Source of the DNA: Streptococcus sp. HF-1907
GTDB taxonomy: Bacteria; Bacillota; Bacilli; Lactobacillales; Streptococcaceae
Length of the DNA stretch: 53,074 nt
Direction of reading: 5' to 3'
Assembly: GCF_015594605.1 (NCBI RefSeq)
Contig: NZ_JADNQT010000014.1
Location: 1-53,074 of the forward strand
Of the stretch, positions 18,452-27,937 are shown piece by piece. Below the pieces are notes generated by a model. The model saw only the letters and a list, made by a program, of their open reading frames with translations, searched no databases and was not told the origin of the DNA. The position numbers and the translations under genes were made by a program. Each line of letters begins with the position of its first letter. Position 1 is the stretch's first letter.

Positions 18452-19268
18452 TTACCTGACAATGAGGGCAGACGTGCGTCCCTCGACCTCCCAACTTAAA
18501 TTTTTCAATCGGCGTTCCACAGCGTGCGCAAGGCTCGCCAGTCCTGCCATAAACCTGCAAAAAGTTCTGCATGGTTCCGTCCTCACCCAAAGCATTGCGA
18601 TAAGTCCGAATGGTCGAGCCACCCTTCTCAATGCCCATCTGCAAGATACGAATAATCTCCTCGCGCAGACGTTTGGCTTCTTTCTCGCTTAGGGACATAG
18701 CAGAGCGACTTGGATGAATGCGACTAGCCCAGAGAGCTTCGTCCACATAGATATTTCCCAAACCCACAACTAAGCTCTGTTCTAGCAAAAGTGTCTTGAT
18801 AGGCTTCTTAGACTGGCTCAATTTATCCTCAAATGGCGCTAGCGCAAAGTCAGCCTTCGTTGGCTCAGGACCAAGCTTCTTCTTGGCAAAATAATCCTCC
18901 AGCTGCGCTGAATAAACCAATTCAAAAGTCCCAAACTTGCGCACATCCTGATAAACAAGCGTCGAGCCATCATCAAGATGAAAGAAAACATGAAAATGCT
19001 TGTTGTCAGGCACCTGGTCTTTAAAAAGCAGGTATCTCCCTTCCATTCGCAGGTGTGAAATAATGGTTCGTTTCCCAAGATTGAGCAAAAGATACTTCCC
19101 ACGACGACCAATAGACTCAAAAGTCGCTCCGACCACCGCCAGTTCAAACTCTTCCAGCGGATAATGAATCATCTTAGGCACGCGCGTCTCAAAGCCAACA
19201 ATTTTTCGCCCGACAATCAAACACTCCAAACCACGGCGCACCGTTTCAACTTCAGGTAATTCTGGCAT
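18444..19268 (-). CDS. mutM: Formamidopyrimidine-DNA glycosylase
   Basis: It removes 8-oxoguanine and Fapy lesions and has AP-lyase activity. The 274 residues keep the catalytic N-terminus PELPEVETV, the central helix-two-turn-helix, and a C-terminal zinc finger (CARCGTP...CPHC, four cysteines). It overlaps coaE. Upstream is era on the same strand. Confidence 0.97.
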   Translation of the reverse strand: MPELPEVETVRRGLECLIVGRKIVGFETRVPKMIHYPLEEFELAVVGATFESIGRRGKYLLLNLGKRTIISHLRMEGRYLLFKDQVPDNKHFHVFFHLDDGSTLVYQDVRKFGTFELVYSAQLEDYFAKKKLGPEPTKADFALAPFEDKLSQSKKPIKTLLLEQSLVVGLGNIYVDEALWASRIHPSRSAMSLSEKEAKRLREEIIRILQMGIEKGGSTIRTYRNALGEDGTMQNFLQVYGRTGEPCARCGTPIEKFKLGGRGTHVCPHCQVNG

Positions 19269-19321
19269 AAATTTCCTTTCTTCATTGTCACAAAAAGCTG
19301 AGCATGGCCCAGCTTCAAAGA

Positions 19322-20221
19322 TTAATATTCCTTCTCGTTATAACCAAAGTCAGCTAGGTCCAGCTTTTTATCGCGCCAATTTTTCTTGACCTTAACCCAA
19401 GTTTCCAGGTAAACCTTGTCCCCTAGCATGATTTCGATGTCACGGCGAGCCATTTTACCGATTTTCTTGAGCATGGCACCTTGTTTACCGATGATGATAC
19501 CTTTTTGGCTGTCGCGTTCTACCATGATCGTTGCACGGATATGCACCTTGTCCGTCTCTGGATCACGCTTCATAGAATCAACGATAACCGCAACGGAGTG
19601 AGGCACTTCCTGCTCAGTCAACTTAAGGATTTTTTCACGAATCATTTCTGACACCAAGAAACGTTCTGGGTGGTCAGTGATTTGGTCTTCTGGGAAATAT
19701 TGGAAACCTTCTTCCAAGTTGTCTTTCAAGATGTTGATAAGGGTCTCAACGTTATTTCCTTGAAGGGCAGAAATAGGCACCACTTCTTTGAAATCCATTT
19801 GACTACGGAAATCATCGATTTGTTCCAAGAGTTGGTCTGGGTGGACTTTATCGATTTTATTGATAACCAAGATAACTGGAATTTTCGCTGCTTTAAGGCG
19901 TTCGATAATCATATCGTCACCTTTACCGCGTTTTTCATCAGCAGGCACCATGAAAAGGACGGTTTCCACTTCGCGGAGGGTGCTGTAAGCTGATTCCACC
20001 ATGAAATCACCAAGAGCAGTCTTAGGTTTGTGAATACCAGGGGTGTCGATGAAGACGATTTGTTCAGTCTCAGTCGTATAAATCCCCATGATTTTGTTAC
20101 GTGTTGTTTGTGCTTTGTCTGACATGATGGCAATTTTCTGCCCCATGACATGATTCAAAAATGTTGATTTTCCAACATTTGGACGACCAAGGATGGCTAC
20201 GAAACCTGATTTAAAAGTCAT
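19322..20221 (-). CDS. era: GTPase Era
   Basis: An essential GTPase that binds the 3' end of 16S rRNA during 30S assembly. The 299 residues have G1 [10 protein letters not shown]3 DTPG, G4 NKID and a C-terminal KH domain ([19 protein letters not shown]). Length is normal. It forms a minus-strand block with dgkA and ybeY upstream. Confidence 0.97.
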   Translation of the reverse strand: MTFKSGFVAILGRPNVGKSTFLNHVMGQKIAIMSDKAQTTRNKIMGIYTTETEQIVFIDTPGIHKPKTALGDFMVESAYSTLREVETVLFMVPADEKRGKGDDMIIERLKAAKIPVILVINKIDKVHPDQLLEQIDDFRSQMDFKEVVPISALQGNNVETLINILKDNLEEGFQYFPEDQITDHPERFLVSEMIREKILKLTEQEVPHSVAVIVDSMKRDPETDKVHIRATIMVERDSQKGIIIGKQGAMLKKIGKMARRDIEIMLGDKVYLETWVKVKKNWRDKKLDLADFGYNEKEY

Positions 20222-20256
20222 TTGTTCTCCGTTTTATTTTCTAAATAGCTCTGCTA

Positions 20257-20658
20257 TTACCCAAAAACTAAGGCCCAAATCTTTGGAATAAAGATAATCA
20301 GACCTGTCAATAGGGCAAAGCTGGACACGACCAAAACAGCGCCAGCTGCCATGTCTTTAGCGTTTTTCGCCAACATGGAAAAGTGATAATCACTGGCCAA
20401 ATCCACCACATTTTCAATGGCAGAATTAACAATTTCGAAAGTGATTACTAAGATTATACTGAGGAGGAGGAAGAGCCACTCAACCACTGAGACTTGAAAA
20501 ATCAATCCCGCAAAGAGGGCTAAAAGGGCTGAGACCGCGTGTTTGCGTAAGTTACGCTCCTCCTTAAAGGCGGTCACAATTCCCGTGATGGCAAATTCCA
20601 TGCTGGAAACCAAGTCACGGTTCTTCCATTTCTTTTGATTATTGTCGTGTGAGGCCAT
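20257..20658 (-). CDS. dgkA: Undecaprenol/diacylglycerol kinase family protein
   Basis: A 133-residue integral membrane kinase with three transmembrane helices and the family motif [13 protein letters not shown]. In Gram-positive bacteria it phosphorylates undecaprenol, feeding the carrier pool for cell-wall synthesis. It overlaps the 3' end of ybeY by 20 bp, so translation is coupled. Confidence 0.93.
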   Translation of the reverse strand: MASHDNNQKKWKNRDLVSSMEFAITGIVTAFKEERNLRKHAVSALLALFAGLIFQVSVVEWLFLLLSIILVITFEIVNSAIENVVDLASDYHFSMLAKNAKDMAAGAVLVVSSFALLTGLIIFIPKIWALVFG

Positions 20659-21136
20659 AGGCGGTCAAAATCTCTTCCTGTAGAGTGAACATTTCTTTTT
20701 CTTCTTCTGGCGTGTAGTGGTCATAACCGTTAACGTGCAAGAAACCATGCACCGCTAAGAAGCCCATTTCACGTTCGAAAGAATGTCCGTATTCTTCTGC
20801 CTGCTCGCGCGCCTTATCAATGGAAATGAAAAGCTCACCGATATAGCTATCAAATTCGTCCATCATTTCAGCAAGTTCTGGATTGTCCGCCAAATCGTCC
20901 TCGTCAAAAGCGATGTCCATTTCAGGCTTGTACTCCAAGCTAATCACATCTGTCGGACGGTCAGTGTCACGGTATTCAAGGTTAAGTTCATGGCTGCGCT
21001 CATTGGTGACAAAGGTCACAGCCATTTCTTTGTTTTCTTTCCCCGTTTTTTGCGCTGCAAAGTCTAATAAATCTAGCGTCTGCTTTTTAATTTCTTCTGA
21101 AACTTGACCCGTTTCATCAATCATTTCTACGTACAT
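20639..21136 (-). CDS. ybeY: Endoribonuclease YbeY
   Basis: A metal-dependent RNase for 16S rRNA 3' maturation and quality control. The 165 residues carry the zinc motif [11 protein letters not shown] (three histidines). The N-terminus is [11 protein letters not shown]. It heads the ybeY-dgkA-era cluster. A minus-strand TATAAT-like box is near 21170. Confidence 0.96.
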   Translation of the reverse strand: MYVEMIDETGQVSEEIKKQTLDLLDFAAQKTGKENKEMAVTFVTNERSHELNLEYRDTDRPTDVISLEYKPEMDIAFDEDDLADNPELAEMMDEFDSYIGELFISIDKAREQAEEYGHSFEREMGFLAVHGFLHVNGYDHYTPEEEKEMFTLQEEILTAYGLTRQ

Positions 21137-21189
21137 AGTTTTCTTCTTTCGTTAACTTGATTTATCTTATTATACCATAAGAACACGCA

Positions 21190-21219
21190 AAAAGGGAGCG
21201 AAAGCTAGCGCTTACTCCC
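21190..21219 (-). terminator. Terminator after the phoH-linked unit
   Basis: On the minus strand GGGAG...CTCCC arms with inner pairing are followed by TTTTTGCG. It closes the phoH transcript. Confidence 0.75.
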
Positions 21220-21225
21220 TTGACT

Positions 21226-21381
21226 CTAGTCTTTTGAATCATCTGATTTCGCAGGTTGATCAATCACCTCATAAGAGGTTAAACCCGACTTCTGCTCTGC
21301 TTTTTCCTTAGGAAAATCGCTGGCGCTGTCATAACGCAGTAGCTGACTGAAGATTGACTTCGCTGTTTGACAGCTCGTCAC
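21226..21381 (-). CDS. Candidate small protein downstream of phoH, 51 aa
   Basis: A GTG-started frame (begins VTSCQTAKSIFSQLLRYD, ends QPAKSDDSKD) runs to the terminator. Codon use looks coding (regular third positions, sensible amino-acid mix, acidic tail). There is no strong ribosome site; AAGG lies 12 bases upstream. The frame continues upstream in phase with the phoH stop, so it could be made after reinitiation. I cannot name it. Confidence 0.45.
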   Translation of the reverse strand: MTSCQTAKSIFSQLLRYDSASDFPKEKAEQKSGLTSYEVIDQPAKSDDSKD

Positions 21382-21417
21382 TATTCTAGTCAGCCTTGCG
21401 GGGGAAGGACGACAGAA

Positions 21418-22404
21418 TCAATCCCTTCGGGATACTGATTCTTGTCCTTCTCCCTCATAAGCATTAATAATCTCTGCAACGACAGGGTGACGAATCACAT
21501 CCTTAGCTGACAAATAAATGAAGTCAATCTGTTTAATGTTTTTCAATTTTTCAGTCGCATCAATGAGACCTGACTTAACGTTACGTGGCAAGTCAATTTG
21601 ACTAATATCACCATTGACAATCATCTTAGAATTGAAACCAAGACGCGTCAAGAACATTTTCATCTGCATGATAGTCGTATTTTGCGCTTCATCTAAAATG
21701 ACAAAGGCATCATCAAGCGTACGCCCACGCATATAAGCCAAAGGGGCAATCTCAATAATCTCACGCTCCATGAGACGAGTGGTCTGCTCCTTACCAAGAA
21801 TCTGATAAAGGGCATCGTAAACAGGGCGAAGGTAAGGGTCAACCTTTTCTTTCAAGTCACCTGGCAAGAAACCAAGGCTCTCTCCAGCTTCAACAGCTGG
21901 GCGCGTTAAAATAATGCGCTTAACCTGACCGCGTTTAAGAGCAGTTACTGCCAAAGTCACCGCAAGGAAAGTTTTACCGGTACCTGCTGGACCAATACCA
22001 AAGACCACGTCGTGATTTTTAACGCTGTCCACATAGACTTTTTGTCCCAAAGTTTTGACACGAATAGGCTTACCGTAACTGTCCTTGATAATTTCTTCCT
22101 CATAAAGGGCAACAAACTTGTCAATGGTGCCATTTTTAACCATGGAAAGCGCCGTTACTACATCAGAAGTATTAACAATCATGCCACGCCCAACAAGAAC
22201 TAAAAGGGCTTGAATGGTGATACGAGCCAGTTCGACATCTTCTTCGGTATCCCCTAAAATCTGCACGCGCTCTGTCCGAGCATGAATAATAACACCCAAA
22301 TTTTCTTCAATCAATTTAAGATGACGCTCATTTGACCCAAACAAGCTCATCATATCATCAGGATGTTGTAAAGCAATTTCTCTTGAAAATTCTTGCAAAT
22401 TCAT
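21418..22404 (-). CDS. phoH: PhoH-like ATPase/RNA helicase-type protein
   Basis: A 328-residue protein with an N-terminal KH-like region (ERHLKLIEENLGVIIHARTE), P-loop GPAGTGKT and Walker B VILDEAQNTT, typical of PhoH/YbeZ. The family binds RNA and is often coupled to YbeY. Here ybeY is the next annotated gene downstream on the same strand, after the terminator at 21.2 kb. A TATAAT box lies near 22432. Confidence 0.95.
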   Translation of the reverse strand: MNLQEFSREIALQHPDDMMSLFGSNERHLKLIEENLGVIIHARTERVQILGDTEEDVELARITIQALLVLVGRGMIVNTSDVVTALSMVKNGTIDKFVALYEEEIIKDSYGKPIRVKTLGQKVYVDSVKNHDVVFGIGPAGTGKTFLAVTLAVTALKRGQVKRIILTRPAVEAGESLGFLPGDLKEKVDPYLRPVYDALYQILGKEQTTRLMEREIIEIAPLAYMRGRTLDDAFVILDEAQNTTIMQMKMFLTRLGFNSKMIVNGDISQIDLPRNVKSGLIDATEKLKNIKQIDFIYLSAKDVIRHPVVAEIINAYEGEGQESVSRRD

Positions 22405-22436
22405 TCTCTTTTCTGTCTTAATCTAGTTTATTATAA

Positions 22437-22458
22437 CAAAAAATCCCCTAAGATGGGG
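22437..22458 (-). terminator. Terminator between array 3 and the phoH promoter
   Basis: On the minus strand TCCCC, a 6-base loop and GGGGA are followed by TTTTTTG. It would stop transcripts coming through array 3 from the msrA-yozE unit, which has no other visible terminator. Confidence 0.7.
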
Positions 22459-22482
22459 AATGTATCCTTTTTTATACCCTTT

Positions 22483-22776
22483 CGTCCCCCTACAAATAAG
22501 TCTTGAACGTTTGCAGAAGGTTCTCGTAGGCCTACAATTGTCTTTTACAAGCCTGCAAAATAGTCTCGTAGCCCTACAAATGCTTTTTGCACGTGTGAAA
22601 ATTGGATTTGTAGCCCTACAAATAGTTTTTGCAAGTCTGCAAAGTAGTCCCGTAGCCCTACGATGGGTGTTTGCAGGTCTGCAAAAGGTTATTGTAGGCC
22701 TACGATGGTATTTTTCATGCCTGTAAAACCTTATCGTAGGGCTAAGATAGGACTGTCAACTAAAAGGATTCTTCCT
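22483..22776. repeat. Tandem palindromic array 3, exact 42-bp period
   Basis: Seven units start at 22483, 22525, 22567, 22609, 22651, 22693 and 22735, all exactly 42 bp apart. Each has two quasi-palindromes 21 bp apart: one around GTAGGCCTAC (perfect in two units) and one around TTTGCAGGTCTGCAAA. A plus-strand ORF with heptad leucines runs through it, but this follows from the 21-bp repeat and has no ribosome site. The last unit is truncated. Confidence 0.95.
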
Positions 22777-22968
22777 AACCAACCTCCAATTACTGCACCA
22801 AAAACAAAACCGAACACCAATCATCTGTAGCATTATTTTTATTTCTATCTGCTGAATCTGCTTTGAATTTTTAGTCGTTTCATACAATCAACTATTGGAT
22901 AACTAGTGTGATAAGGATTATGACAAGTAGTCTAATCGCTAACCTTATCTTCTTCCTCTTTGTTTTTC
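22777..22968. other. Intergenic remnant with a possible membrane-protein fragment
   Basis: On the minus strand one frame (about 22738-22822) reads GFVFGAVIGGWLGRILL, a glycine-rich membrane helix, but has no start or ribosome site and runs into array 3. It looks like a gene scrap. Nothing else is supported. Confidence 0.3.
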
Positions 22969-23184
22969 TTAATGTGCCAGATAATCTTCCCAAATCTTAT
23001 CAAATTCACTCAAATTAAATGAAAAGCTAGCCTCGTCTTCTAAATATCGGCTAACGGTTTCAAAATTTGAACTGTGCTTTGGAAAAGTTGTCTCCTCAAA
23101 AACGTGGTCTGCTAAGATAGCGGCTGGTTCATTTGACTTGGGATTGCGCTGGGTCATGAGCCAGGTATAAAATGATTTTCTCAC
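22969..23184 (-). CDS. YozE family (UPF0346) protein
   Basis: A 71-residue protein with the family signature [16 protein letters not shown] near the start and FDKIWEDYL at the end; it folds as a small helical bundle in homologues. GTG at 23184 overlaps the msrA stop and is preceded by AGGAG, so it is chosen over the in-frame TTG two codons upstream. Function unknown; translational coupling to msrA is clear. Confidence 0.9.
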   Translation of the reverse strand: MRKSFYTWLMTQRNPKSNEPAAILADHVFEETTFPKHSSNFETVSRYLEDEASFSFNLSEFDKIWEDYLAH

Positions 23185-23693
23185 TGCCAATTCTCCTCTA
23201 AAAATTGATGACGTTTTGCACTGCTGATAGCATAACGTTGTGGATTGGTTCTGTAGAAGGCTTGATGATAGTCCTCTGCTGGGTAGAAAGGCGCGGACGG
23301 TTCTATGCTGGTCACGATAGGTCTGTCGAAGCGCCCAGAAGCTTGTAAATTATCTTTTGACTGCTCTGCTATTTGGCGTTGCGCCTCTGTCTCGTAAAAA
23401 ATCACTGGACGGTAGTTGTCGCCACGGTCTTCAAATTGCCCAAAAGCATCAGTCGGGTCAGTCTGTGCCCAGTAAATCTCCACCAAATCAGCGTAGGAAA
23501 TTTTTTCAGGGTCAAAGATAATCTCAACCGCCTCAGTGTGACCAGTGGTCTTGCTACAAACCTGCTCGTAGGTCGGATTGGGAACATGACCACCTGTATA
23601 GCCCGATAAAACAGACTCAATGCCGTCTTGTTCCTCAAAAGGTTGTACCATACACCAGAAACAACCACCTGCAAAAATCGCTCTTTCCATCAT
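23181..23693 (-). CDS. msrA: Peptide methionine (S)-S-oxide reductase
   Basis: It repairs methionine-S-sulfoxide. The 170 residues have the catalytic GCFWC motif (about 10-14), the [22 protein letters not shown] segment and the [19 protein letters not shown] region. There is no fused MsrB domain. The start is one of two adjacent ATGs after AGGAGG. The 3' end overlaps yozE. Confidence 0.95.
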   Translation of the reverse strand: MMERAIFAGGCFWCMVQPFEEQDGIESVLSGYTGGHVPNPTYEQVCSKTTGHTEAVEIIFDPEKISYADLVEIYWAQTDPTDAFGQFEDRGDNYRPVIFYETEAQRQIAEQSKDNLQASGRFDRPIVTSIEPSAPFYPAEDYHQAFYRTNPQRYAISSAKRHQFLEENWQ

Positions 23694-23731
23694 CTGACGT
23701 CCTCCTAACTTTCCTAATATTGTAACAGAAA

Positions 23732-23759
23732 AGGAGCCAGTTGAAAACTACTAGCTCCT
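23732..23759 (-). terminator. Terminator after cvfB
   Basis: On the minus strand AGGAGC and GCTCCT arms with a 16-base loop are followed by TTTTCTG. Confidence 0.65.
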
Positions 23760-23768
23760 ATCATAAAA

Positions 23769-24623
23769 TTACAACAATTCAGTTCCAAACTGGTCTTGCT
23801 TGATTTTCTTAGCTTTCATCAAGCCACCAAGCGCTTTTTTAAATTGACCTTTTGAGATACCGAAGGTCGCCTTGATGTCAGCTGGTGATGATTTATCGTT
23901 CAAAGTCATAAAGCCACCGTTGTTTTCAAGATAAGTCAAAATCATTTGAGCGTCATTTTCTAACATTTCAAATGAGCGTGGTTTCAATGACAAATTTAGG
24001 GTACGGTCAACCTCACGGAATCCAATGACACGTGCATTGAGAACCTGTCCCAAACGTGGCTCATTATAGCGTTCGCTTGGGTGAATGAAGCCCAGCATAT
24101 TATTTTCTGGTAGGTAGACGAAGGTTCCAGAAAGTTTCAAGCGGTAAACAATAGCTGACCAGTTTTGGTTTTGCATATTATTGTAAGCTGGACCTGCCAT
24201 TTTTTGAAAAACTTCTGGCTCTGCTGGAATGGCCCAAATACGGTCTTTCTTATCCACATCAAGACGAACATAAAGTTTATCATCTTTTTTGGGCCACAAT
24301 TCTTTCATTTCTGGAAGGACATCCAGTGATACGACGATTTGCTTATCAGGAAGACCAGTATCGACAAAGATGCCTAAATCCTTACGGACATCTGCTACCA
24401 CACCCCAACCGTATGTTGAGCGTGTAGCTGTCACATTGATAGTCGTCAAACGAGCTTTTTGATGCATATCTGTGTAGGCGAAGCCTTTAATCATATCGCC
24501 AACTTGGTGTTGACCTTCTGATTTAGCAAGGGCAAAAGTCGTCCCATCTTTTTGAACAAAGTAAAAATCCTTGTTCTCATCGGTTACCATTCCTGTCAGG
24601 AAGGTTGCTAGTAATTCGTTCAT
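23769..24623 (-). CDS. cvfB: S1 RNA-binding protein CvfB
   Basis: A 284-residue RNA-binding regulator with tandem S1-like domains (about 1-60, 65-135, 145-215) and a C-terminal winged-helix domain (about 222-284). In staphylococci and streptococci it affects virulence gene expression. Length is normal for the family. It is preceded by frr on the same strand. Confidence 0.92.
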   Translation of the reverse strand: MNELLATFLTGMVTDENKDFYFVQKDGTTFALAKSEGQHQVGDMIKGFAYTDMHQKARLTTINVTATRSTYGWGVVADVRKDLGIFVDTGLPDKQIVVSLDVLPEMKELWPKKDDKLYVRLDVDKKDRIWAIPAEPEVFQKMAGPAYNNMQNQNWSAIVYRLKLSGTFVYLPENNMLGFIHPSERYNEPRLGQVLNARVIGFREVDRTLNLSLKPRSFEMLENDAQMILTYLENNGGFMTLNDKSSPADIKATFGISKGQFKKALGGLMKAKKIKQDQFGTELL

Positions 24624-24731
24624 TTATTCTCTTTTCTATTACATTAAAAAAATGGAGGGACCATCAACACAAATCCTTCTGGTTTTGATTGATTAGTCAC
24701 CCCCATCTTTTTGTACTTCTTATTGGTTAGA

Positions 24732-25289
24732 TTAAACTTCGAGCAATTCTTTTTCTTTATTTGCTGTCATTTGATCGATATGTTTTACAGCATCATCTGT
24801 TGCTTTTTGGATATCTTTTTCAAGAGATTTCAATTCATCCTCAGTGATTTCTTTATCTTTCTCTTGTTTTTTAGCTTCATCCATGGCATCACGACGGATG
24901 TTACGGATAGCGATTTTTGAGTTTTCGCCAACTTTTTTCACTTCTTTGGCTAAGTCTTTACGAGTTTCTTCCGTAAGAGCTGGGATAACCAAGCGGATTA
25001 CAGAACCATCATTAGCTGGGTTGATACCAAGGTCAGATTCGTTGATGGCACGTTCGATATCCTTGATTGATGATTTGTCAAATGGTGAAATCAATAGAAC
25101 ACGTGCTTCTGGAACAGTGATAGAAGCCAATTGGTTAAGAGGTGTTGGTGCTCCGTAGTATTCAACTTGGATACGATCCAAAAGACTTGCGTTAGCACGA
25201 CCTGCACGAATAGACGCAAATTCACGCGCCAAGCTTTGATGTGATTGTTCGAAACGTTCGATTGCTTTTGTTACAATTGCGTTTGCCAT
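24732..25289 (-). CDS. frr: Ribosome recycling factor
   Basis: With EF-G it splits post-termination ribosomes. The 185 residues are full length, with the [15 protein letters not shown] and [15 protein letters not shown] motifs and two long helices of the three-helix bundle. It is 17 bp downstream of pyrH, the usual arrangement. Confidence 0.97.
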   Translation of the reverse strand: MANAIVTKAIERFEQSHQSLAREFASIRAGRANASLLDRIQVEYYGAPTPLNQLASITVPEARVLLISPFDKSSIKDIERAINESDLGINPANDGSVIRLVIPALTEETRKDLAKEVKKVGENSKIAIRNIRRDAMDEAKKQEKDKEITEDELKSLEKDIQKATDDAVKHIDQMTANKEKELLEV

Positions 25290-25306
25290 AATGTCAGAAA
25301 TTCTCC

Positions 25307-26035
25307 TTATTCAGATACTTTGTTTGAAACGGTTGTACCGATTTGTTCACCGAAGACAACACGTTTGATATTTCCTGGTTCATTCATGTTGAAGACAACA
25401 AGGTCAATATCGTTATCCATTGATAATGTTGAAGCTGTTGCATCCATGATTTTGAGACCACGTTTGATAACTTCAACGTGTGTCAATTCATCAAATTTGA
25501 CAGCGTTGGCATCTTTCTTAGGATCGGCATTGTAAACCCCATCAACGCCATTTTTCGCCATCAAGATAGCGTCAGCTTCTATTTCAGCTGCACGAAGGGC
25601 AGCTGTTGTATCTGTTGAAAAGTAAGGTGAACCAATTCCTGCACCAAAGACAACGATACGATTTTTTTCAAGGTGACGAAGGGCACGCCCACGGATGTAA
25701 GGTTCAGCCACATTTTGCATTGGGATAGCAGTTTGAACACGGGTATCCACACCATATTGTTGAAGGCTGTCAGCCATTACAAGAGCGTTCATAACTGTTC
25801 CAAGCATTCCAGTGTAGTCCGCCTGAACACGATCCATACCCGCAGCAGCTGCCGGCTCACCACGCCAGAGGTTACCGCCACCGATAACAAGAGCAATCTG
25901 AACACCTGAACTATGTACTTCAGCAATTTCTTTAGCTATAGCTTGAACGGTTGGCAAATCAATCCCCACACCTTTTTCACCAGCCAAGGCTTCACCTGAT
26001 AACTTAATTAAAATACGACGATATTTAGGTTCCAT
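25307..26035 (-). CDS. pyrH: UMP kinase
   Basis: It phosphorylates UMP to UDP in pyrimidine nucleotide synthesis. The 242 residues begin [19 protein letters not shown] and contain GGGNLWRG and [18 protein letters not shown] at 26035 is preferred to the GTG one codon earlier because the protein family begins MEPKY; AAGGAG lies upstream. Confidence 0.97.
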   Translation of the reverse strand: MEPKYRRILIKLSGEALAGEKGVGIDLPTVQAIAKEIAEVHSSGVQIALVIGGGNLWRGEPAAAAGMDRVQADYTGMLGTVMNALVMADSLQQYGVDTRVQTAIPMQNVAEPYIRGRALRHLEKNRIVVFGAGIGSPYFSTDTTAALRAAEIEADAILMAKNGVDGVYNADPKKDANAVKFDELTHVEVIKRGLKIMDATASTLSMDNDIDLVVFNMNEPGNIKRVVFGEQIGTTVSNKVSE

Positions 26036-26116
26036 CACTTTTACTCCTTATTTTATCCTATCTATTTTACCATATTTAGAACAATTTACCTAGTATAAAT
26101 CCTCCTGAAATAGAAA

Positions 26117-26143
26117 AAACCACTTCCGAAGAAGCGGTTGTAA
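26117..26143 (-). terminator. Terminator after rplA
   Basis: On the minus strand AACCGCTTC, loop TTCG, GAAGTGGTT (UUCG-type tetraloop) and then TTTTTC. Confidence 0.85.
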
Positions 26144-26150
26144 CTACTAA

Positions 26151-26840
26151 TTAAAATGAGTTTGGATCTACTTTGATACCAACACCTTGTGTAGTTGTGA
26201 TTGAAAGGTTTGTGATGTATGTACCTTTCGCTGTAGCTGGTTTAGCTTTAACGATAACATCGTTGAATGCTTTGAAGTTTTCAATCAATTTATCAGCATC
26301 GAATGAAACTTTACCAATAAGAGCTTGAACGTTACCTGCTTTGTCAGCACGGTAAGTGATTTTGCCACCTTTAGACTCTTGAACTGCTTTAGTAACATCC
26401 ATAGTTACTGTACCAGTTTTAGGGTTTGGCATCAAGTTACGTGGTCCAAGGACACGTCCAAGACGTCCAACAAGTGCCATCATATCTGGTGTTGCGATAA
26501 CAACATCAAAGTCAAGCCATCCACCTTGGATTTTTTGTACCAAGTCATCTTCACCAACGAAGTCTGCGCCAGCTGCTTTAGCTTCTTCAGCTTTAGCACC
26601 ACGAGCGAAAACAAGAACGCGAGAAGTTTTACCAGTACCTGCTGGCAATACCATAGCGCCACGGATTTGTTGGTCAGCTTTTTTAACGTCGATGTTAAGT
26701 TTGTATGAAACTTCTACAGTTGCGTCAAATTTCGCAAAGTTAGTTTCTTTTGCAAGAGCAACAGCTTCTTCTACGCTGTATGCTTTTGTGCTGTCGATTT
26801 TTTCAAGAGCAGCACGTAAGTTTTTACTTTTTTTAGCCAT
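26151..26840 (-). CDS. rplA: 50S ribosomal protein L1
   Basis: It builds the L1 stalk of the ribosome and represses its own operon by binding mRNA. The 229 residues carry the signature [14 protein letters not shown] and the [14 protein letters not shown] motif. Lys/Ala-rich strong codon use fits high expression. A possible autoregulatory hairpin lies directly upstream. Confidence 0.98.
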   Translation of the reverse strand: MAKKSKNLRAALEKIDSTKAYSVEEAVALAKETNFAKFDATVEVSYKLNIDVKKADQQIRGAMVLPAGTGKTSRVLVFARGAKAEEAKAAGADFVGEDDLVQKIQGGWLDFDVVIATPDMMALVGRLGRVLGPRNLMPNPKTGTVTMDVTKAVQESKGGKITYRADKAGNVQALIGKVSFDADKLIENFKAFNDVIVKAKPATAKGTYITNLSITTTQGVGIKVDPNSF

Positions 26841-26885
26841 TTTAATTTTCTCCTTGTAATGTGGTCAATCGATTTGATTTAAAAT

Positions 26886-26935
26886 CTCCCACGTCACTCA
26901 TCGGAAACGATGAAGTCTTGCGGGTTATGTGGGTG
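26886..26935 (-). promoter_or_regulatory. Possible L1 autoregulatory mRNA site
   Basis: Between rplK and rplA the minus-strand RNA contains CCCAC...GTGGG pairing around an internal hairpin (TCATCG/CGATGA), followed by GACGTGGGAG. This resembles the L1 rRNA target and the known L1 mRNA operators. Assignment is by analogy. Confidence 0.45.
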
Positions 26936-26942
26936 TTGCTGA

Positions 26943-27368
26943 TTAGTCAGTAACAGTGAATCCCATAGAACGAGCAGTACCTTCGATCATACGCATTGCA
27001 GACTCAATGTTTGCAGCGTTCAAATCTGGCATTTTAGTTTCAGCAATTTCTTGTACTTGTGCACGAGTAACTGTTGCAACTTTAGTTGTGTTAGGTGTAC
27101 CTGATCCTTTTTCAACACCTGCAGCTTTTTTCAAAAGAACAGCAGCTGGTGGTGTTTTTGTAATGAAATCGAATGATTTATCTTCATAAACTGAGATAAC
27201 AACCGGGATGATCATACCAGCTTGGTCAGCTGTACGAGCGTTAAATTCTTTTGTGAATCCCATGATGTTGATACCTGCTTGACCAAGAGCTGGTCCAACT
27301 GGTGGAGCTGGAGTTGCTTTACCAGCAGGAATTTGAAGTTTTACAAGTTTTTCGACTTTTTTAGCCAT
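26943..27368 (-). CDS. rplK: 50S ribosomal protein L11
   Basis: Part of the GTPase-associated centre, needed for RelA activation and thiostrepton binding. The 141 residues have the [21 protein letters not shown]-terminal motif and the C-terminal rRNA-binding domain ending TARSMGFTV. It is first in the L11-L1 operon; a minus-strand TATAAT near 27450 with TTGATT 16 bp upstream fits its promoter. Confidence 0.98.
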   Translation of the reverse strand: MAKKVEKLVKLQIPAGKATPAPPVGPALGQAGINIMGFTKEFNARTADQAGMIIPVVISVYEDKSFDFITKTPPAAVLLKKAAGVEKGSGTPNTTKVATVTRAQVQEIAETKMPDLNAANIESAMRMIEGTARSMGFTVTD

Positions 27369-27504
27369 TTTAAAAAATCCTCCTGTTGTGGTTTTGGCGG
27401 TAACTCAATATTTTTACCTCCCACAGGTATGCCATTTAGCATACTCAACTATTATACCTTATTATTTTAAGAAATCAAGGATTTTATCTTTTCTTTTAAA
27501 AAAA

Positions 27505-27534
27505 GTTTACATCTCTGCGCTTTCATTATAAAAT
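27505..27534 (+). promoter_or_regulatory. Promoter predicting a leaderless DUF3397 transcript
   Basis: TTTACA, about 17 bp, then TAAAAT (27529-27534); alternatively TATAAA at 27527. Either places +1 at or within 2 bases of the ATG at 27541. Confidence 0.5.
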
Positions 27535-27540
27535 AAAGCT

Positions 27541-27891
27541 ATGATGTATAAAATTATTGCAATCCTATTTCTCGTACTGACACCATTTTTTGCACAAATT
27601 TTGATTAAACTCTTTGAACTCAAGCGATTTGGGCTGCTTTTCACTGATTTAGCATTCCCGCTTTATGCTTTTGAGGCTTTTTTGATGATTAAAAAATTTC
27701 AAATTCAAGGATTTCTGCCTATCTACTTTATTCTCTTATCACTGCTGACCCTGATTCTGATTTTTCAAATCACACGCAAGGGACAATTTTTCACCTACCG
27801 CAGATTTATCAAATTATTTTGGCGCATTGGATTTATTTTAACCGTGATTTCTTATCTGGTGTTAACCATTTTCATTTTTATTAGCAAATAA
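27541..27891 (+). CDS. DUF3397 family membrane protein
   Basis: A 116-residue protein with four predicted transmembrane helices (about 4-20, 27-45, 56-74, 92-113), the pattern of DUF3397 in lactic acid bacteria. There is no Shine-Dalgarno sequence before ATG ATG, and the promoter puts +1 at the start codon. It is divergent from the L11 operon. Function unknown. Confidence 0.8.
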   Translation: MMYKIIAILFLVLTPFFAQILIKLFELKRFGLLFTDLAFPLYAFEAFLMIKKFQIQGFLPIYFILLSLLTLILIFQITRKGQFFTYRRFIKLFWRIGFILTVISYLVLTIFIFISK

Positions 27892-27919
27892 TCGTCCGCA
27901 ATGTCACGGACGATTTTTT
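27892..27919. terminator. Terminator between DUF3397 gene and pabB
   Basis: TCGTCCG, an 8-base loop, CGGACGA and TTTTTT on the plus strand. The pabB stop follows on the minus strand. Confidence 0.85.
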
Positions 27920-27937
27920 ATTTTGAAAATAGCCGAG

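Noticed and set aside
22460..22726. 88-codon plus-strand ORF with heptad leucines
   Set aside because: Its regularity follows from the 21/42-bp DNA repeat, and there is no usable ribosome site before the ATG.
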